A stretch of DNA of 64,000 nucleotides from VXRN01 sp965249365 (GTDB lineage Bacteria > Chloroflexota > Dehalococcoidia > Lucifugimonadales > UBA1123), in contig OZ252229.1 in the NCBI GenBank assembly GCA_965249365.1, positions 1,736,001 through 1,800,000 on the forward strand. The letters run 5' to 3'. The number at the start of each line of letters is the position of its first letter. The stretch's first letter is position 1. Positions 26,490 through 34,584 of this stretch are shown here, piece by piece. Below the pieces are notes generated by a model. It did no database searches and had not been told where the DNA came from. It saw only the letters and a list, made by a program, of their open reading frames with translations. The position numbers and the translations under genes are program-made.

Positions 26490-26551
26490 TGAGACACCCT
26501 CGTTGTAGTCGCCCTGGGGTGGTCGGGAGGGGGATGGAATGGGCATTTGGG

Positions 26552-27880
26552 TCAGGGGCGGACTCGGAAGCCGGTGCGGCCGAGGAGCTCGGTGACGGCC
26601 CAGACGAGGGCGTCCATGCGGTCCGGGGAGCCGTGGGCGGATGACTGGGGCGTCCAGGTGCACATCTGGTCTTCGAGCTCCGGGAACATGCCGACGTGGT
26701 GGACCTTGTGCTGCTCGTAGAGGGCGGCTACTGGTTCGGCGCGGGCGTGTTTTCCCCGGCTGGCGTTGACGGCCCTGTAGGGCAGACGCCGGCCGCTCGA
26801 GGCGGCGCGTAGGACCTCTTCGACGAGGTCGCCTCCGTTGTTGGTTTCCCCGATGATCCGGTCTGCCTTGTAGTTGCGGTAGAGGGAGATGGCACGGTTG
26901 GCCCAGGCGTTTGGGGACATGCGTCCTGAACCGTCGGCGATTACGTAGCAGTGCTTTCGGGAGTCGGTCCCGACGACGACGATGCCGGTCTCTGAGCTCT
27001 TGCTGTCGGATGAGACGGCGGGGTCGATGGCGACGACGATGCGTTCGATGTCGTTGGGAGCCTCTGCCACCCTGGCGTCGTCGATCCACTGCCTCTCCCA
27101 GAGGGCGTCTTCGGCCTGGTCGAGCAGCTCGGCGTAGATCTCCTGTCGTCCGGTGCGGGTGCCTTCGTACCTCGACCTGACCTGGGAGAAGAAGCCGAAG
27201 CTGAGGTTGGCCTCGTTGTCGTAGGAGGAGCCCCTGGTGACGATGACGTCGGTTCGGACGACGAGCTCTCGCAGGAGTGCGATGGGCTTGGGTGTTGTGG
27301 TCACGACGAACCGGGGATCGTCGCCGAGGCGTACGGCGAAGGCGAGGTTGTCCCAGGTCTCCCTGGGGTACTCCCATGAGGCGAGCTCGTCGCACCAAGC
27401 GGTGTCGAACTGGGGGCCTCTGAGCTGGTCGGGCTCGTAGCTGGAGAACAGGAAGGCGGTTGCGCCGTTGGGCCAGGTGAGTCTTCGTTTGGTGGGCTCG
27501 AAGACGGGCTTGAACCACGGGGGACAGACGTTGAGCAGTCCGGACTCTCCCTGGATCATGATGTCGCGTGCGTCGGCGGGTGTACGGGCGACGAGAGCGA
27601 TCCTGGAGGCTCGACCGGACTCGACACGCGTACGGACCCACTCGGCGCCGGTGCGGGTCTTGCCGAACCCGCGACCGGCGAGTAGGAGCCAGATAGCCCA
27701 GAGCTCTTTCGGAGGGATTTGGTTGTCTCTTGCTTGGAGGGGCCAGGAGTAGTCGGCGTGCGCGAGGGAGGGGAGGGTTGTTGAGGAAAGAGGAAAGAGG
27801 AACGAGGAACGAGAGGGGTTGGGGCCGCCCGTTGGGGGCGAGGAGTGAGGAGATAGGAGTGAGGAGTGAGGGTTTGGCAT
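26552..27880 (-). CDS. terL: Phage-type terminase large subunit
   Basis: About 442 residues. The ATPase half has Walker A LAGRGFGKTRTG (about residues 68-79), a TAWCDELASW Walker B and a coupling TTTPKP motif. The nuclease half has RIVVAIDPAVSSDS, IIGETNNGGDLVEE and SPDRMDALVWAV, giving the three acidic metal ligands. TerL packages DNA into procapsids. The ATG at 27880 is tentative: the first ~40 residues are coded by the polypurine repeat at 27782-27870 and look foreign (SSFLFPLSSTTL), while family-like sequence starts at SWPLQARDNQIPP. It follows a TerS-like gene. No portal, capsid or tail gene is near. Confidence 0.85.
   Translation of the reverse strand: MPNPHSSLLSPHSSPPTGGPNPSRSSFLFPLSSTTLPSLAHADYSWPLQARDNQIPPKELWAIWLLLAGRGFGKTRTGAEWVRTRVESGRASRIALVARTPADARDIMIQGESGLLNVCPPWFKPVFEPTKRRLTWPNGATAFLFSSYEPDQLRGPQFDTAWCDELASWEYPRETWDNLAFAVRLGDDPRFVVTTTPKPIALLRELVVRTDVIVTRGSSYDNEANLSFGFFSQVRSRYEGTRTGRQEIYAELLDQAEDALWERQWIDDARVAEAPNDIERIVVAIDPAVSSDSKSSETGIVVVGTDSRKHCYVIADGSGRMSPNAWANRAISLYRNYKADRIIGETNNGGDLVEEVLRAASSGRRLPYRAVNASRGKHARAEPVAALYEQHKVHHVGMFPELEDQMCTWTPQSSAHGSPDRMDALVWAVTELLGRTGFRVRP
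27782..27870. repeat. Polypurine repeat overlapping the terminase start
   Basis: The same GAGGAAAGAGGAACGAG repeat as at 25750 and 34445, with GGGTTGGGGCC and GAGGAGTGAGGAGATAGG stretches. It has replaced or extended the 5' end of the terL reading frame. Confidence 0.75.
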
Positions 27881-28002
27881 GGGCGTGTTTGGATCCTCAA
27901 TTCTGAATTGTGAATTAGGAATTGTGAATAGTGAGGGTGGTCCGCGTGTGGGCGGAGTCCCTCTTGTATTGGGTTTGGTTGGTGCGCGGCAGTGCGCGGC
28001 GG

Positions 28003-29259
28003 TCAGTAGTAGTCTTCGGGGTAGTACTTGTGGAGGTCGCACTGCGGATGTCCGCAGTTCTGGTAGAGGAAGTAGGGTTCGGGTCCGAAGATGATCGGCT
28101 GCAGCTCGTGCTCGTCGGGTGAGGGTGGGCCGGGGTCTTCGGGCTCGGCCTGTTCCTCAGCCTCTTTGGCGGCCTTGGCTTCTTCGGCTTTGCGTTTTTC
28201 TTCATCCTCCTTGGCGCGCTTCTTGCGCTCCTCGCGGACCTGCTCGCGGCGTGCTTTCTTGGCGAGCAGTCTCTTTTCGAGTCCCTCGAGGACCTCTTCG
28301 ACGTATGGCTCGATGTCCTTTGGGTCGTAGTAGATGTCTTCCCACATGGAGAGGTCGGGCTCGTATTGGGGCTCTTCGTCGTCGAGCTGGTCGTTGATGA
28401 TTACGGACTCGAACAGCTCGGCGAGTCCGGCCCACCTGTCGTCAGGGTCTGAATGTTGATCCGCAGATTCGGTCTGCGTGCCAACCGAGTCGTCGGTGTC
28501 GATGGTGGAGACCGATCCGGGAGCCGAGGCTGCCGACTTGGTAGGGGCGTCGGTGTCGATGGTGGCGACCGATCCAGGAGCCGAGGCTGCCGAGTTGGTA
28601 GGGGCGTCGGTGTCGATGGTGGAGACTGATCCGGGAGTCGAGGCTGCCGAGTTGGCCGTGACGCCCAGCGCAGGGACGGGGGCCGTGGGAGTGGTGGTGT
28701 CGATGGTGGCGACCGATCCGGGAGCCGGGGCTGCCGAGTCTGCGGGAGCGCCCGGCGCATGGACGGGGGCCACGGGAGCGGCGGTGTTCCTGGGTCGGAC
28801 GGGTGTGGGTCTTGTGACAGGGGCCTTGGGACGCTTGGGAGAGTTCTGGGTGCTTGTGTAGCCGATGACGATGCCTTCGAGTCGGACCATGAGCTCTGCT
28901 GCAGCCCTGATGCGGTGGCCTTTGTTGAAGGACCTTAGCTCGCCGTCCATGAGGTTCAGGAGGTACCGGGAGACATATCGGCCGTTGCCGGTGTCCTCCT
29001 TGATGGCCTTTGCGAGTGCTTTGTCGAACCTGGTGTCACGTGAGCGGGTGGCCGGGTCGTCGTCAGGGGACGCGGGCCGGGAGTACTCTCGGATGTAGGC
29101 CCTGGCCTCCTCTTGACCGAACCTGGTGAGGAGTTCTGCGGCCCGCATACGGTGGCCCTCTTTGAATCCTTCTAGGTCGCCTTTCATGACGTCCTGAAGG
29201 AAGGAGACGATGGTCTCGCCGTCTTTGGTCTGTTGTTTGATTATTTCTGAGAGGGACAT
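28003..29259 (-). CDS. Terminase small-subunit-like protein with repeats
   Basis: A 418-residue protein. Two helical repeats lie near the N-terminus, LQDVMKGDLEGFKEGHRMRA (21-40) and LNLMDGELRSFNKGHRIRAA (101-120); this GHRxRAAxEL pattern is what I recall from small terminase partners in related genomes. A Pro/Ala/Thr linker from ~135 to 275 has five copies of an APGSVATIDTDAPT type unit. Then come an acidic stretch, a charged coiled coil (REERKKRAKEDEEKRKAEEA) and a C-terminal CGHPQC-x2-H cluster. The gene precedes terL on the same strand. The start is the ATG at 29259; a TTG seven codons earlier is possible. The function is inferred from context and the helical repeats. Confidence 0.6.
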   Translation of the reverse strand: MSLSEIIKQQTKDGETIVSFLQDVMKGDLEGFKEGHRMRAAELLTRFGQEEARAYIREYSRPASPDDDPATRSRDTRFDKALAKAIKEDTGNGRYVSRYLLNLMDGELRSFNKGHRIRAAAELMVRLEGIVIGYTSTQNSPKRPKAPVTRPTPVRPRNTAAPVAPVHAPGAPADSAAPAPGSVATIDTTTPTAPVPALGVTANSAASTPGSVSTIDTDAPTNSAASAPGSVATIDTDAPTKSAASAPGSVSTIDTDDSVGTQTESADQHSDPDDRWAGLAELFESVIINDQLDDEEPQYEPDLSMWEDIYYDPKDIEPYVEEVLEGLEKRLLAKKARREQVREERKKRAKEDEEKRKAEEAKAAKEAEEQAEPEDPGPPSPDEHELQPIIFGPEPYFLYQNCGHPQCDLHKYYPEDYY

Positions 29260-29329
29260 GATGGTATGCTCTATAGGCAACTGGTTATAATCTAATTATG
29301 CACGTACGGATGTTCTGATGTCAAGGGCG

Positions 29330-29470
29330 GTTGAGGAAAGAGGAACGAGAAAAGAGGAACGAGAGGGGTTGGTTGGGGACGGGGTTGGCTTCGTGTGGCT
29401 GTGGTGGGTCGCCACGTGGGGGGGGGTGCTGGGAGCGCGGGCACTTGTGCGCCGTGGCGTATCCTGCCCG
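29330..29470. repeat. Dispersed polypurine/G-rich repeat
   Basis: It matches the copy at 25780-25975: GAGGAACGAGAAAAGAGG, then GGTTGGTTGGGGACGGGG, then a tail with CTGGGAGCGCGGGCA. The end also resembles one unit of the 41-bp hairpin array. Confidence 0.75.
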
Positions 29471-29519
29471 CATTGGGGCGTGCTGGCGAAGAAATAGCAG
29501 AGAGGAAAGAGAGCCTCTC

Positions 29520-30698
29520 CTACCGGGGGCGTTCGGCGTAGGCTTCGTGGGCGCGGTCGATGGCGCGGGTCCGGCCTGCGACCAGGTCCTCCTGGCGGCC
29601 CCTGGCCCAACTGTTTGACCCCTCTGTCCCGACCAGGGAGCCCTGGAACTGGGGCATCACGTACCGAGCCAGAAGCTCGTAGCTGTGGAGGATCCGGTCG
29701 CGAGGAGCCCAGTCGACGGTCTGGACCAGCAGTCCCCCGAACCCACCACTCAGCTCTTCGAGCCGGTGGATCGCCTCGATGCAGTCGTCAGGCGTGCCGA
29801 TGACCCAGGATCCGTTAGAGGCCATCTCGTCTATTATGCCCTCGACCGGGCCGTCGTACGCCGACTTCCGGCCGTTGGTCTCCTCGATGTACTCCCGCAG
29901 GTAGTAGCCCGCGCCCATGCGCGCCTCGTCCAGCGCCTGTTGCCGGCTCTCCGCCAGGTGCACCGGAATCGTAAGGCGCCAGTCGAACCGGTTCACGGTC
30001 TGACCGTGCTCAGCCGCCGACTCCTCGGCGATCTCCCAAAGTCCCTTGAGATCTGCCTGGCCGGCGCCCGGGTCTCTCGGGACCGTGATCGTCAGAACCG
30101 ACGCGCCGTACTTGCCGGCCAGCGCGACTCCGGACGGAGATTGGATCGACGCGACCGCGATCGGCATGTGGGGTTTCTGGTACGGCCTGAGCTGGAGCAT
30201 GGCCTCGTTGAGCTCGAACCAGTCGCTCTTGTACGTGAAGGGTTCCTCTTCTGTGAAAAGCCTGAGGATGATGCCGAACGCCTCGTCCATCTTCTCTCGC
30301 TGGGTCGTGGGCTCGATTCCCATCATGTAGGCGTCCCCGGGAAGTGCTCCGGGCCCGACGCCAAACATGACGCGTCCGTGGGTCATGTGGTCTAGCTGGA
30401 CCATGCGGTTCGCGACCATGAAGGGGTGATGGTAGGGCAGGCTGACGACGCCAGTGCCCAACTTGATGTGCCTCGTGCGGTCGGCGGCGACGCCCATGAA
30501 GATTTCGGGGGAGGAGATTGTCTCCCAGCCTGAGCTGTGGTGCTCCCCAATCCACGCCTCGTCGTATCCGAGGTAGTCGAGCCACTGGATCAGCTCGAGG
30601 TCGCGGTCGATCGCGAGCGTCGGGTTCTCGCCAACCCGGTGGAACGGGCCGAGGAAGATTCCGAATTTCATTCTGTCGGGTAGTGCCATTTGGTTCAT
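29520..30698 (-). CDS. LLM-class flavin-dependent oxidoreductase
   Basis: A 392-residue luciferase-like TIM barrel. The start MNQMALPDRMKFGIFLGPF leads to strand one; DYLGYDEAWIGEHHSSGW holds the family's conserved EHH, and IKLGTGVVSLPYHHPF the next strand and loop. GVGPGALPGDAYMMGIEP is the FMN or F420 phosphate region. Members use FMNH2 or F420 to oxidise organic substrates with O2 or to transfer hydride. The start at 30698 follows GAGG at five bases. An amidohydrolase gene lies 106 bp upstream on the same strand, so a shared catabolic pathway is likely. The substrate is unknown. Confidence 0.88.
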   Translation of the reverse strand: MNQMALPDRMKFGIFLGPFHRVGENPTLAIDRDLELIQWLDYLGYDEAWIGEHHSSGWETISSPEIFMGVAADRTRHIKLGTGVVSLPYHHPFMVANRMVQLDHMTHGRVMFGVGPGALPGDAYMMGIEPTTQREKMDEAFGIILRLFTEEEPFTYKSDWFELNEAMLQLRPYQKPHMPIAVASIQSPSGVALAGKYGASVLTITVPRDPGAGQADLKGLWEIAEESAAEHGQTVNRFDWRLTIPVHLAESRQQALDEARMGAGYYLREYIEETNGRKSAYDGPVEGIIDEMASNGSWVIGTPDDCIEAIHRLEELSGGFGGLLVQTVDWAPRDRILHSYELLARYVMPQFQGSLVGTEGSNSWARGRQEDLVAGRTRAIDRAHEAYAERPR

Positions 30699-30804
30699 CC
30701 CTTCCTCAAGCTCAGGGCAGGCTCGCACTCCGGCCCCCTCCGGTCGAGGGAAAGGGGGTCAACTCCGTCCCTTATCACGTCGACGGAGATGGGGATTCGT
30801 CTCC

Positions 30805-31833
30805 TCAGACCTCGACGCGGTAGACCCGGACCGCGGTGTCGTGGAACATCGCTGCGCGCTCGGACTCAGAGTAGCCGCTGGAAAGCCGCTTGAAGGCGTT
30901 GTACATCACGTTGTAGGAGTACGAGACCTTGTCGACCGGGAAGTTGCTCTCGAACATGCTGCGATCGGGGCCGAACTGCTCGATACAGTGGTTCATCAGT
31001 GGGGCCATAGACTCCGCCAGCTCTTCGGAGCTTGCGGGGACGTCCCGAGCGTGCCAGTCGAATCCTGTTCGCGGCATTCCGACACCTCCGAGCTTGACGA
31101 CCACGTTGGGACACTCCGCGACCGCGGCGATTCCGGTTCGCCAAGTCTGCATCACCTCGTCGACGTTGTTCCCGTAAGGGCCTACCCGTATCAGACCGCC
31201 GATGTGGTTCAGGATGATCTGTAAATTGGGAACGGCCTTGGCAAGTTCCACCAGCTCCGGGAGCTGTGGGAAATATAGCCACGCCTCGAAAGACATTCCC
31301 ATACGGGCCAGCACGCGCGCGCCGGCTCTGAACGCATCGGTTCCGAGCTGCCCTTCTCGTCCTCTCGAGCCCGCTGGCCCGTCCAGCTCCGGATGCGGGT
31401 CCCAGGTGACCGAGTGCCTGATGCCTCGGAACCTGTTCGGACTCGCGGCCTGCAGCGCTTCGAGTACCGGTTCGACGCGCTCGCCGAGGTCCAGGTTCGC
31501 GTGTCCGACGATGGACGCGGCTGCACGAGTGGGGCCGTACAGACCGCTCTCGCTGGCGGCCGCGAGACCCTGTACAAACTCGACCTCGCCGACGGGTCGC
31601 ATCTCATCCGGCCCGCTTGACCTGTACATCGCGCGAGCCTCGATGAACACCGTCGAGCGGACATTGTGCCCGCTGTTGACGTCGTCCGCCAGCTCGTGGA
31701 GCTGGTATCGCTGGTACGGGATCCTCTCCGTCCGGAAGTCCCAGAAGTGGTGGTGAGGATCGCAAATCGGGAGGTCAGGCTCGAGCGTCGGTTCCGAACG
31801 CAGAGCGAGCCAGTCATTGCCGCCAAATGGCAT
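30805..31833 (-). CDS. Amidohydrolase-2 family metal-dependent hydrolase
   Basis: A 342-residue TIM-barrel hydrolase. The first metal motif is CDPHHHFWDF (24-33). A conserved GIRHSVTWDPHPEL segment and the metal-ligand LNHIGGLIRVGPYG follow, and the C-terminal SMFESNFPVDK has the family Ser/Asn-Phe-Pro motif. This is the COG3618 type, which hydrolyses lactones or decarboxylates aromatic acids. The ATG at 31833 follows GGAGG at about eight bases. It is the first gene before the LLM oxidoreductase. A miniature element lies just upstream at 31858. Confidence 0.88.
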   Translation of the reverse strand: MPFGGNDWLALRSEPTLEPDLPICDPHHHFWDFRTERIPYQRYQLHELADDVNSGHNVRSTVFIEARAMYRSSGPDEMRPVGEVEFVQGLAAASESGLYGPTRAAASIVGHANLDLGERVEPVLEALQAASPNRFRGIRHSVTWDPHPELDGPAGSRGREGQLGTDAFRAGARVLARMGMSFEAWLYFPQLPELVELAKAVPNLQIILNHIGGLIRVGPYGNNVDEVMQTWRTGIAAVAECPNVVVKLGGVGMPRTGFDWHARDVPASSEELAESMAPLMNHCIEQFGPDRSMFESNFPVDKVSYSYNVMYNAFKRLSSGYSESERAAMFHDTAVRVYRVEV

Positions 31834-31857
31834 CGTCGTGCCTCCTGTTTTTCGTAG

Positions 31858-32035
31858 CTAGTGGTCCACCACTTTTGAGATGATGGGCAATCTCACCCTC
31901 ACCCCCGTATCGAGTACGGGGCAGGCTCTAACCCTCTCCCCCGTATCGAGTACGGGGCAGGCTCTGAGGGAGAGGGGACTGTTGAGTTGTTGCCAGTCTC
32001 TGCTGATAGTCACTTCAATGATGTTGAACCACTAG
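31858..32035. mobile_element. Miniature inverted-repeat element, family 1 (copy 2)
   Basis: 178 bp. Inverted ends CTAGTGGTCCACCA and CTAGTGGTTCAACA agree at 12 of 14 positions. GTAG lies directly outside both ends, a possible 4-bp target duplication; the palindromic CTAG at both tips is an alternative target. The interior has two CCCCGTA/TACGGGG hairpins and CTCTAACCCTCTCCC. No reading frame for a transposase exists. Confidence 0.8.
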
Positions 32036-32204
32036 GTAGATGCACAGGATGGACAGGATTGGTGCTCGTGCCGATGCGCGGCAATCATAGCACAGGCTCT
32101 TTCGAAGGACGGCTAGGTCCGCTAGCTTGTGGATAGCCCTCCACGGTGCTACGGTTTCACTGCTCCGTCGGGTCGTCCGGCGGATGATCGAAGGAGAAGT
32201 ACGA

Positions 32205-32600
32205 ATGGCATACCTGATCAATCACGTTCACATCCGGTCCGCAGATCCGTCCGCGTCGGCCGCCTGGTACGCCGAGCACTTTGGAGCCGTCAAACTGTTC
32301 GAGCGAGAGGTGATGCCCGGCACAGTAACGATCGGTATGGACATGGGAAGCCCTGTCAGACTCAACATCTCGTCGCAGGCCCCAGGCTCGTCCGACGAGC
32401 GCTCGGTAGCCGAGCTCAACCGGCTTGGACTCGAGCACTTCGGCTTCGACGTCGAAGACATAGAGGCCGACATCGCTCGTCTCGAAGCCGCCGGCGTCCG
32501 TACGGTGCTGCCGATAACCGAGGTCGGCGCAGGAACGCGGCTCGCGTACATCGAAGGCCCGGACGACGTCCTGATCGAGCTGGTGCAGCCTCCCGGCTGA
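32205..32600 (+). CDS. VOC-superfamily protein (glyoxalase/dioxygenase fold)
   Basis: A 131-residue single-domain VOC protein. It opens MAYLINHVHIRSADPSASAA with the metal-ligand His of strand one (NHVHIRS), continues with WYAEHFGA, and has the second half LEHFGFDVEDIEADIARLEA and the metal-type Glu in IEGPDDVLIELVQPPG. Such domains bind a divalent metal and act as isomerases, dioxygenases or resistance proteins; the activity is unknown. The ATG at 32205 is preceded by AAGGAG at eight bases. Confidence 0.88.
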   Translation: MAYLINHVHIRSADPSASAAWYAEHFGAVKLFEREVMPGTVTIGMDMGSPVRLNISSQAPGSSDERSVAELNRLGLEHFGFDVEDIEADIARLEAAGVRTVLPITEVGAGTRLAYIEGPDDVLIELVQPPG

Positions 32601-32835
32601 ACCGATTGAAAGTGAGAGTGACACGACCCCGGTCCGGGGTCGACGTTACGCCTCAGGCTTCGCGCAAGCAACCCGGTGCGAACGCAAAAAGAGTGGACGC
32701 AGCAATAACCCACGACCTTTGTTGGCGTTGTACTGGATGAGACCCCAACGCCGGAGAGTCGCACTATCAGATTCAATATAATGTTATCGGAGCAGCCTGG
32801 AGGGAGTTGCGCAAAGAAGGGGAGGAGAGCGTGAC

Positions 32836-33771
32836 ATGAGGCAAAGAAGCTACGGCAGAGATGCGGGCCTGACGTTCCGCATGGTCTTCACCATGTTCAT
32901 GCTGGCCGGTTTGTGGGTCGTGTTCATGGGCCTGCTCTTCTGGGCTGGGATACAGTGGTATTTCGTCTTCGGATTCGCCCTGTTTGGCGTGATTTTCCAG
33001 TACTTCATGTCAGACAAGCTGGTGCTGATGTCCACTGGCGCCCGCGAGGTCTCAGCGCAGGAGGAGCCGTGGCTGCATACCACGATCGAGCGGATCGCGC
33101 AGATGTCCGGCATCCCCAAGCCCAAGAAGATCGCGGTGATGGACACGCACGTGCCCAACGCCTTTGCCACCGGACGCAATCCGAAGAACGCTGTCGTAGC
33201 CGTCACCCGCGGACTCATGTCCCGACTCAGTGACAGCGAGGTCGAGGCAGTGCTTGGGCACGAGCTAATGCACGTCAAGAACAGAGACGTCGCTGTAATG
33301 ACGTGGGCCAGTCTAATCGTGATCAGTGGCTGGGTACCTGATGCAGATGCTGTTCTGGATGAGCCTGTTCGGAGGCTTCGGTGGCCGTGACCGCCGAGGA
33401 GACGGTGGTCAGTTCATGCTGATCATGATGGCTGTCTACGCCGGCACGATCGTGATCTACTTCTGGCCCAACTGTTGGTCATGGCGCTGTCTCGGTACAG
33501 GGAGTATGCGGCGGACCGCGGCGGCGCGATCGTTACCGGGGCGCCGATGCAGCTCGCCTCCGCGCTCGCGAAGATCAGCAACGACATGTACCGCATTCCC
33601 GACGAGGACCTTCGAGACGTCAGACACGCAAGCGCCTTCATGTTCGTTCCGGCGCTCAAAGGCAACGATATCGCGCGGCTCTTCTCGAGCCACCCGCCGA
33701 CCGAAAAGCGGATCGAACGGCTCCAGAGCATGCAGCGCCAGCTCGAACGCCCCAGGGTGTTCCGCGCCTAG
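32836..33771 (+). pseudogene. htpX: HtpX-type M48 zinc protease, two compensating frameshifts
   Basis: The first frame (32836 to about 33320) has two N-terminal helices, then VLGHELMHVKNRDVAVM with the HExxH zinc motif. Near 33325 the reading shifts to a second frame (AGYLMQMLFWMSLFGGFGG), and near 33467 it returns to the first as VMALSRYREYAADRGGA, with the third zinc ligand, ending SSHPPTEKRIERLQSM. At the second site a GG where GGG would restore YFWAQLLVMAL suggests a one-base loss. The two changes together keep the overall frame, but about 47 residues are misread. HtpX degrades misfolded membrane proteins. The ATG follows GGAGGAG. It could be decay or an assembly error. Confidence 0.85.
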
Positions 33772-33820
33772 TCCGGTTGTGAGTGGAACGAGGGCTGCCG
33801 ACAGTCCGATCTCCCTTGAT

Positions 33821-33869
33821 GGGAGAGGGTTAGAGCTTATCCCGGACCTGACCCGGGAGTGAGGGTGAT
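33821..33869. repeat. Fragment related to miniature element family 1
   Basis: GGGAGAGGGTTAGAGC, a hairpin segment and GAGTGAGGGTGA match the inverse of the interior of the elements at 26313 and 31858. It lacks the terminal repeats and ends seven bases before the pspAB frame. Confidence 0.7.
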
Positions 33870-33875
33870 GACAAC

Positions 33876-34445
33876 CTGGGTATCCTGAGCGCACTCTTCG
33901 GACGCACCAAGCTCAAGGCCCCGAAGAAGGACGAGTTTTTCTCCATCGTCGGAGCTGCCCTGAGCCTCGAGTCGAGGAGCGACCTCCGCAGCACCGGCCG
34001 GGCCGGCATCGTGGTCAACCCCGTCGAGTCCACCTACTTCGACAACCTCGACTCGGAGTTGATAACGCTGCTGGGCCTGAGCGAACGCGCGACCGGGACG
34101 CGGTTCCAGGTCAGGGATGACGAGTTCGGGACCCGATGGGTGATCCTCGACGATCGCGACTTCGAGGACCTCGTTAGCACGATCCACACGGTCGCCGAGA
34201 CGATTACCGATCACGGGTTCGCAGATCGCCTACTCGCCGCCGCGTTCGGATTCGAGTTCCAGGGCCGTCCGGCGTACTGGCTGTACAACTACAAGCAGGG
34301 GCGGTTCTACCCGTTCATCCCGACCGCGACCCGCGAGCGCGACTACGCCTCCGAGATGCGGCTGGGCGAGGTGATGCGGGAGGAGAAGATACTGGTGGAG
34401 CCCAAGCTGGAGAACTGGTACGCGCTGTGGGGGATACCGTTTTGA
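33876..34445 (+). CDS. pspAB: PspA-associated protein PspAB-like
   Basis: The frame has the family opening GILSALFGRTKLKAPKKDEF, then GRAGIVVNPVESTYFDNLDS, and ends LENWYALWGIPF, about 189 residues in all. PspAB proteins are small partners in PspA-linked envelope stress systems and often sit next to htpX, as here. No ATG, GTG or TTG lies between the upstream stop (33849) and GILSAL; the natural start position reads CTG at 33876, just after a repeat. Either CTG is used, an internal start at 34011 (GTG) is used with loss of 45 residues, or the start was destroyed by the repeat. Confidence 0.75.
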   Translation: MGILSALFGRTKLKAPKKDEFFSIVGAALSLESRSDLRSTGRAGIVVNPVESTYFDNLDSELITLLGLSERATGTRFQVRDDEFGTRWVILDDRDFEDLVSTIHTVAETITDHGFADRLLAAAFGFEFQGRPAYWLYNYKQGRFYPFIPTATRERDYASEMRLGEVMREEKILVEPKLENWYALWGIPF

Positions 34446-34565
34446 GGAAAGAGGAAAGAGGAAAGAGGAAAGAGGAACGAGGAGAGAGGAACGAGGAGAG
34501 AGGAACGAGGAAAGAGGAATGAGGAACGAGGAAAGAGAAACGAGAAACGAGGAAAGAGAGGGGTG
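34445..34565. repeat. Polypurine simple repeat
   Basis: About fifteen 7- to 8-bp units of the GGAAAGA and GGAACGA type in a row, all purine-rich on the plus strand. Confidence 0.88.
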
Positions 34566-34584
34566 GGGCGGGCGGAACAGCGCC

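Larger units (their letters stand above)
26014..26514. mobile_element. Miniature inverted-repeat element, family 2 (copy B, expanded and interrupted)
   Basis: The left end reads GGGCGACC then GGAGTCTGTCTCATAAGT; the right end is the imperfect inverse (TGAGACACCCTCG then GTCGCCC). Inside, CGACCTTGGTCGCCAAACCG and CACGAACGAATCTTAGCTTTGG match copy A at 54938-55103. This copy has grown by two tandem repeats and by insertion of a second element at 26313-26489. No transposase is encoded. Confidence 0.7.

Noticed and set aside
26469..27641. 390-codon frame overlapping terL in another frame
   Set aside because: Arg/Pro-rich shadow with no motifs; terL motifs are intact in the other frame.
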